Source: Membranipora membranacea
Lineage: Eukaryota > Bryozoa > Gymnolaemata > Cheilostomatida > Membraniporidae
Assembly (NCBI GenBank): GCA_914767715.1
Contig: OU612066.1
Location: 1,369,001-1,433,000, forward strand
DNA length: 64,000 nucleotides
Direction of reading: 5' to 3'
The notes beneath the pieces were generated by a model, which was not told the origin of the DNA, searched no databases, and worked only from the letters and a program-made list of their open reading frames with translations. Positions within the stretch are counted from its first letter, which is position 1; each line of letters opens with the position of its first letter. The translations under genes and the position numbers were made by a program. This document shows positions 41,001 through 50,000 of this stretch, piece after piece.

Positions 41001-44000
41001 CAATATCAGCTCTCAGACAGCATTATAGTTTCTGCAGCGAGCAGTACATTATCAGAGATAGTGATGTTGAGTGTGTCACAATGCAGGGTCGCAGTGCTCC
41101 ATCTGATGTGACATGCAGTAGAACATCAGGCCTCATTTGTCGTACATCAAAGTCTCGGCCCACTTGTGCTGACTACGTAGTCAGGTTCTGGTGAGTTATG
41201 TAAAAATGACTATTTTGTTTGTCTACCTTCTACTGCCTTGTAGGTGAAAGGCGGAAGGTTGTTCTCAATGTTGCTTTATTTTATCATATTAACGATTTCC
41301 TTGTGTGTGTAATAAATGAGCTGCCTTGATCTGTGTGTGATGAATGAATAGTAAATAGTAAATATGTGATATTACATTCCACAAGTACATCTGCATGGCT
41401 TACCTTATGTTATCAAACTTTATTTTTCATAGGTGCGACTGTGGTGATGGACCAACAAAGCCCACTCGGTTAATACCTACATATTCTATGACCTCAATGC
41501 AAACTCCACCTACTAAAGGTTTTGGAATCCCTGTTTCTGTAGGGACCAAGGTACCTCCTACAATTAACGGAGTTATCCCTACAAAAACAACCCATGGTGA
41601 CCCGATCGGACAAGGAAGTAGCGTCAGTCCTCAAGGAGACACAACTAAAATGCCAAACACTGTAAGCGGAGGTATCCCATCCAAGACAACCCATGGTGAT
41701 CCAATCGGACCAGGAGGTAGCGTCAGTCCTCAAGGAGACACAACTAAAATGCCAAACACTGTAAGCGGAGGTATCCCATCCAAGACAACCCATGGTGATC
41801 CAATCGGACCAGGAGGTAGCGTCAGTCCTCAAGGAGACGCAACTAAAATGCCAAACACTGTAAGCGGAGGTATCCCATCCAAGACAACCCATGGTGATCC
41901 AAACGGACCAGGAGGTAACGTCGGTCCTCAAGGTGACACAACCAGAATGCCAAACACTGTAAGCGGAGGTATCCCATCCAAGACAACCCATGGTGATCCA
42001 AACGGCCCAGGAGGTAACGTCGGTCCTCAAGGTGACACAACCAGAATGCCAAACACTGTAAGCGGAGGTATCCCATCCAAGACAACCCATGGTGATCCAA
42101 ACGGCCCAGGAGGTAACGTCGGTCCTCAAGGTGACACAACCAAAATGCCAAACACTGTAAGCGGAGGTATCCCATCCAAGACAACCCATGGTGATCCAAA
42201 CGGCCCAGGAGGTAACGTCGGTCCTCAAGGTGACACAACCAGAATGCCAAACACTGTAAGCGGAGGTATCCCATCCAAGACAACCCATGGTGATCCAAAC
42301 GGCCCAGGAGGTAACGTCGGTCCTCAAGGTGACACAACCAAAATGCCAAACACTGTAAGCGGAGGTATCCCATCCAAGACAACCCATGGTGATCCAAACG
42401 GCCCAGGAGGTAGCGTCAGTCCTCAAGGAGACACAACTAAAATGCCAAACACTGTAAGCGGAGGTATCCCATCCAAGACAACCCATGGTGATCCAATCGG
42501 ACCAGGAGGTAACGTCGGTCCTCAAGGTGACACAACCAAAATGCCAAACACTGTAAGCGGAGGTATCCCATCCAAGACAACCCATGGTGATCCAATCGGA
42601 CCAGGAGGTAGCGTCAGTCCTCAAGGAGACACAACTAAAATGCCAAACACTGTAAGCGGAGGTATCCCATCCAAGACAACCCATGGTGATCCAATCGGAC
42701 CAGGAGGTAGCGTCAGTCCTCAAGGAGACACAACTAAAATGCCAAACACTGTAAGCGGAGGTATCCCATCCAAGACAACCCATGGTGATCCAATCGGACC
42801 AGGAGGTAGCGTCAGTCCTCAAGGAGACACAACTAAAATGCCAAACACTGTAAGCGGAGGTATCCCATCCAAGACAACCCATGGTGATCCAATCGGACCA
42901 GGAGGTAGCGTCAGTCCTCAGGGAGACACAACTAAAATGCCAAACACTGTCAGCGGAGGCAACCCAACCAAAACTACACCCATAGATCCCACTGCACAAC
43001 CTGTGACACACCATAAACCTCAGAATGGATCCTTAGTGTCTCCCCCTTACTGTAACAAGTTTTCGGAATTTTTCAATGACGATGGCCCACTCAGCGGATC
43101 ACCCCCTTATGATGATGGTGATTATGAGCTCATAAGTGACATTAAAATAAGGCACAACTACTGTAACATCCCTGGTTCCTTCATAAAGTCTATCGAGTGT
43201 CAGACAGTTCATAATGGATATAACTACTTGAGTGCATCTCAAAATAATGTAGTTTGCGACAAAGTGACCGGTTTGGTTTGCAAGAATGCTGATCAAGTCA
43301 ACCCCTTGCTCCCAATATCAGACCCATGTGAAGACTACATGGTGAAACTCTACTGCGAATGTCCTCTGACATCCACAATGAAAGATTCATCCTACACATC
43401 AACAACTCCTGGACCCAGCAAAAGACCATCAACGATCACAAGGGATTCACCTTTTCCATGTAAGGAGTCACTACATACTTCATCTTTTTTGGTTGCAATG
43501 GTGACCCAAATCTAAGCTGTTTCATGCAAAATGTTCTCTCATGGCAATCATTATTTTGGTAGCCTCAAAATAAGCTAGAGACATAAATAAATAAGTTATT
43601 CTTGTTTCACCTTCAACTCTGTTAATGTTCAGGTAAACCTCCCTACACGCATCACATTTCTAGGGAGTCGTTATCAAAAGAGCAGTCGATCTTTAACTGT
43701 ACAAAGAAGCTCTTTGGATAGTCCATAATCCATCATACTTATATTATTATTATGTTATGTTTCCATCACAGCATTGTGTAACGATGAACTTGGTGTTCAG
43801 TATAACGGCAAAGTCTCAGACACTCAGATGCTGGCCTCCAGCGTGTTACAGGGTAATGATAACTCATTTGGTGCCCAGAGAGGTAGACTTTACACACCTT
43901 TTACTGGAGGCGAAGCTGACCACTGGAGTCCTGCTGTAAATGACAGAAATCAATGGCTGCAGGTTAGAACTTGTTCTACCTTTGCAATATGACACATAGT

Positions 44001-47000
44001 TGCTTAGAAGTCTGCTATTCAAAATCTTATATTATGCAACATGGAAAGTTCTTAGCATAGTCTGTCTTTGGCTCTACAGTTCAGTCCATGCCTAATAATT
44101 AATTGTTATCCTTAACACCGTTTAGACATACTCCCGACTGGCATAGTGGTCCACACTGCTTGCATATCGGCTCGGTGATACGAGTCTCTCCGCACCGTAG
44201 CGACGGTGCCACAATCTGGCTTAATTGAACTTATTACATTTTGCTTAAAGAAGCTAACTTTTACCCAATTTGGGTGGGGTGTCTTTTTAACATGGGAACT
44301 CAAGCACATTTGTAATAGTTCAGTTGCTACGGTGCAAAGATAACCCACCTGGATTGATTGGTGCACATACGCAAAGTGGTAGTGGTCAATAATTTGCATC
44401 TTTGCAAGCTGAGAGGGGTATGCTCTACTCTTTTTAAGCTACAAGCTCTGGCTTACACTTGTATGTATTGACCATAGCATCTTGCCAATAGAAGGAATGA
44501 CGTTGGCACAATTTCTGCTAGCTGGTGTGTTGACTCTGATTTATGCTGTTATCCCAAAAGTAATTAACTTATTTTGTGGGAGTCAAACTCTGGTTGTTTC
44601 TATCCGAATCTTTGTCAGCAAATTTAAGCAACTTACTCAAATGCCCAATATTGATTTATTAAAAATAAATATTTTCACAACACACAGAATGAATGACTGG
44701 TGTGCTCAGTATGATAAGGATGTTTTATGTAGACAAGGTCTCAATGTTTTGACTCCATGTAAACTTTGTAACAATCGTTTTCAGGTTGACCTGCTGACCA
44801 TCAATGAAGTGACTGGGGTAGCAATCCAGGGTAGCAGTGCTTCCGGCCACTCTGTCACCTCATTCAAAGTACAGTTCTCTCCTTCTGGCGCTAACTACTA
44901 CACTGTGCAGGAAAATAGTGTTGATAAGGTAAGATGACAGCAGGTTGAAGAACAGGAATCATGATTGGGATGAATAGTTGATGTGACTCACTATATACTG
45001 TTGCTGTAAATTGCATATCTCGTAGACAGGTTTTGCGGTCAGCGTTTTGACATCTAGCTTAAAACGTGATTCCTCGAGTGTTTGGGTTATGTGAGAATGG
45101 TTCGTTCTTTTCTCATCTACACCCGTGGGAACAGATCCTGACAATTGTAAAACATTACTTTACGTAGCCCCTCCCCCATTTAATTTGTGAGAAGGCTACG
45201 ATAAATAAATATGATTGTGCACACATCAAACCCTGCCATTTGTGTATGCCTGTATGCTCACCTAGCAAGTGCGCTCCTATAACTGCTGGTATAATTATAA
45301 TTTTGCATTTTTCTCTAGATATTCAGTGGCAACACAGATGGTAACACAGTCAAACAGAGAATGTTTCCTAAACCAATCCATGCTCAATATGTCAGGATCA
45401 TCCCACAAACATGGCAAGGTTCAATATCTATGCGCATGGAGCTCATCGGTTGCGGTCCTCGCCCTGACACAACTCAAGTACCAAACACTGTAAGCGGAGG
45501 CATTCCATCCAAGACAACCCATGGTGATCCAATCGGACCAGGAGGTAGCGTCAGTCCTCAAGGAGACACAACTAAAATGCCAAACACTGTAAGCGGAGGT
45601 ATCCCATCCAAGACAACCCATGGTGATCCAATCGGACCAGGAGGTAGCGTCAGTCCTCAAGGAGACACAACTAAAATGCCAAACACTGTAAGCGGAGGTA
45701 TCCCATCCAAGACAACCCATGGTGATCCAATCGGACCAGGAGGTAGCGTCAGTCCTCAAGGAGACACAACTAAAATGCCAAACACTGTAAGCGGAGGTAT
45801 CCCATCCAAGACAACTCATGGTGATCCAATCGGACCAGGAGGTAGCGTCAGTCCTCAAGGAGACACAACTAAAATGCCAAACACTGTAAGCGGAGGTATC
45901 CCATCCAAGACAACCCATGGTGATCCAATCGGACCAGGAGGTAGCGTCAGTCCTCAAGGAGACACAACTAAAATGCCAAACACTGTAAGCGGAGGTATCC
46001 CATCCAAGACAACCCATGGTGATCCAATCGGACCAGGAGGTAGCGTGAGTCCTCAAGGAGACACAACCAAAATGCCAAACACTGTAAGCGGAGGTATCCC
46101 ATCCAAGACAACCCATGGTGATCCAATCGGACCAGGAGGTAGCGTCAGTCCTCAAGGAGACACAACTAAAATGCCAAACACTGTAAGCGGAGGCATCCCA
46201 TCCAAGACAACCCATGGTGATCCAATCGGACCAGGAGGTAGCGTCAGTCCTCAAGGAGACACAACTAAAATGCCAAACACTGTAAGCGGAGGTATCCCAT
46301 CCAAGACAACCCATGGTGATCCAATCGGACCAGGAGGTAGCGTCAGTCCTCAAAGAGACACAACTAAAATGCCAAACACTGTAAGCGGAGGTATCCCATC
46401 CAAGACAACCCATGGTGATCCAATCGGACCAGGAGGTAGCGTCAGTCCTCAAGGAGACACAACTAAAATGCCAAACACTGTAAGCGGAGGTATCCCATCC
46501 AAGACAACCCATGGTGATCCAATCGGACCAGGAGGTAGCGTCAGTCCTCAAGGAGACACAACTAAAATGCCAAACACTGTAAGCGGAGGTATCCCATCCA
46601 AGACAACCCATGGTGATCCAATCGGACCAGGAGGTAGCGTCAGTCCTCAAGGAGCCACAAATAAAATGCCAAACACTGTAAGCGGAGGTATCCCATCCAA
46701 GACAACCCATGGTGATCCAAGCAGACCTACAAACACACCCTCTGTTGATGTTACAGCCACTCCATCTACACCACACCACCAGACTCCGCCCAAACCGTCA
46801 AGACCAGAATGTGATAAGTGGAGTGATTTCTTCAACCTCGACGATCCTTCAGTTCCAGATGGAGACTATGAGAGTATCAATAAATTATTACAAGTCAAGG
46901 ACTTCTGTAATAAGCCTGGAGACAAGGTGACTTCTGTGGACTGTCGATTTGCTGATGCTTCTAAATACCACTGGACGAGTGGCAATCAAGTTAATGTTGT

Positions 47001-50000
47001 GTGCGATCTCCAGGTTAGTAAGTACTTTCTGTGTGGATAATGAATTTACTTCATTTACCAGATGTGATCAACCAATCGTCACTACCTCAACACTCTCTAA
47101 TATTTTAAGATGTTACATGTGTTTTAATATATTGTCATGCCATAGCCAAAAGTGTATACTTACTTTTTTCCTCTATAGAATGATGGATTAAGATGTCTTA
47201 ATGCTGACCAGTATGTACCAGGTTTGCCAGACATGCTGCAGGAGAAATGTATAGACTATGAAATGTCGGTATTCTGCAAGTGTGCTGAACAACCTACAAC
47301 AACCACACCAACCCCAGTATCCACTACAGCACCAGTACCCACTGCTCCACCTAGCTGCGTTGTCTGGGGAGACTGGGTAGACAAGTAGGTCACTAATTTC
47401 TATATATCAGACCACTGACTTTATGTTTTGATAATTGTGTCATCCTCAATTTCATTTGATGTTACGTTTGACATATCAGCAACGGATTATTCCTGATTAG
47501 AAAGAATGTTTACATTTTGCTTTTGTAGTCATCAGCCTTCACCGCCATCTGTCACTGATGACTATGAGCCATTGATTGAAATCCAGACAAAATATAGGCA
47601 AAGTGGCATGCAGTGTGACATCCCAGTACAGATTCAATGTCGAGCTGTTGACCCGATGTCTAATTTTATTCCACTCCTCATGACTGGGCAGGTTAGTCTC
47701 ACATATTTTAATTCAAAGAGAAATATGGTTGGATGCCTACATTAGAGAGTAATAAGACTCAGTAGATAGGTAAATGAAGCATTTTGAATTATGAGATAGA
47801 ATCTTCATAACAACAACTGTATCATTATGGGACATATCCATAGTTGTTGTGAGCTCGCCAACTGATTGAGGCAGGACTAGTTGTAATCTACCAGCCTCTC
47901 CATCGGCAGAAAAAAAGTGGCTGAAAAATGAGAATACAATGAGAAGAAAGAAGAGAGAAACTCAATTTGAGCCTCATATCAGATTTTGTGGTCCTGATCT
48001 TTTACAAATTTGTATCTTTGTAGGATGTAGAATGTAACCCTAGTAAGGGCGTGCACTGTTTAGCCCGTGATGGTGAAACATGCTTTAACTACCAGGCTAA
48101 GATTGGTTGTCTCAAGCAAACACCTGAATGTGGTAAGTTAACATGAAAAAATTACCCCTAGTAACACCAGGAGGTTTACACCCTCGGCAACTGGTCCACG
48201 GAAAAGGTTTTCACGCGCCATCAGGAGGCCATCCTTTTCTATAGGGGATATGTAACTATCTCGGAATTATGCATCATTATGAACACATGATTTATGAGTT
48301 CCTATTAATGGCATATTTTCATTATTTTCAGTACCATTTACACCACCACAGCAGACAACACCTAAAGCACCTACACCTGTATGTAAGGGAGTTGATAACT
48401 CCAAGTGTCCTCCTTCGTGTGCACCCGGTCTTATGTGCGACGGAACCAAGTGTGTACCACCTAAGGAATGTCCATGTGTTCTACCTGGTGGTGAACTCTT
48501 ACCTGTGAGTATATACGTGACAATATCAGTAAGATAGGTCAGGGCTGTGATTCACTAAATAATACGTAGAGCAATAATAAACTTCAGTGTAGAAGACGCT
48601 CAGAGATTCTGGCCTGCTGGTATTTTTGAGATGATGGATGTGTCATGGACTGTGTTTTGTTATGTCATTAACTGTGTATTCTATTGATCTTTCTTAATTA
48701 TGTAGCCGGGTGTTGAGAGGAGAAACAATTTCTGTGAGACTTGTCATTGCTTCATGAGTGAACTCAAATGTATACCAGACAAATGTCCACCATGTGCACT
48801 TGTAAGTTATGTATCAACTCTTTTGTTATCTTAGCGATAAATACATCGGCAGAACCTCACCTGCTGTACAAGGTGTATTTTTACACATCCAAAAGTACCA
48901 ATAGTATTATTATGCTTGCAATATTGGTATGAGAGTTGAAAGCTTTGCTATCAGCTCTTTCGATTAATGTCATGACATTATACAAGAATGACAGGATTAA
49001 AGTCTTTCACTGATCATATGTGGTGATCAGTCTCACCAAGCACTGTGTTCATTTGTAATGTAGCAGTATTTGCGCCATTGTCTCATTGTTATACCACATG
49101 TTTGTTCAGGGTAAGACACCATACTTCAAGGATTCATGTGGATGTGGATGTAAGGAATGTGATATCAGTGATCAGCACATGTGCGGAGATGGTCACTGTA
49201 TCCCTCCTACTCAAGTCTGTGACGGAATCGACCAGTGTGACAACGATGAAAAGAATTGTGGTAAGTGTGATGATGAGAATATTATACCCGCTCATCTTTC
49301 AGATACACTCACACAATTTATGGCTTTATTAAATACAGAGGCTCTGGTCACAGACATGCGTGACACCAGGATTTTAAGACCCTTGGCCTATTTGCGTTTT
49401 ATTACTACCCTATAGGAGTTTAGTTTTCACTGCATTTAGGATTCGCTTTTCGCGTTGTTGCCTAGGTTGCGAAATTTAGTGTATCTTAAATTTAACTCAC
49501 TCACCATAGTTTTATAAACAATAGAATTATACAGGAATACACCACCCCTATGCATGCAAGCTAGCGTGGTGTAGTGGTCTAAGTGTCCGATTACTATCAG
49601 ATGGAGATTTATGCCCTGGGTTCAAATCCCAACTTTGACATTTTTTTTTAATTATCACTAGTAAGCCTACTAGCGAAATTTAGTACTAGTGAAATTTAGT
49701 ACCAGGTCCAGATAGCGAAACTCTAGCTAAATTAAACTCCTATAGGGTATATTGCTAGCAAGTTAAAACGATATATTTGCAACCAATTATTTTGGTATCG
49801 ATAATTATCACATTTTGGAGTTATCACACTTTGATATTGTATGTTTCAAGACAGACAGGTGACATCAGAGAAATCTAGCGATGCCTAAGATGGCAACTGT
49901 CTCTCTGTTTACTATGGGAAGACAGCAATTGCATGAAAATTGTCCGATCATCGAAGGTCATACATATCTACCAACAGAAATATGGCCTTTATCAAAAAAA

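Noticed and set aside
41494-43014. 506-codon minus-strand ORF, Trp/Cys-rich repeats
   Set aside because: Reverse reading of array 2, with no start context, splice signals or domain at its ends.
44482-44937. 151-codon ORF
   Set aside because: The 5' two-thirds is intron read through the acceptor at 44784; only the last 48 codons are exon 38.
49563-49645. Possible tRNA gene
   Set aside because: A-box-like and B-box motifs are present, but the acceptor stem does not pair and the anticodon arm is poor; better explained as a tRNA-like part of a repeat.
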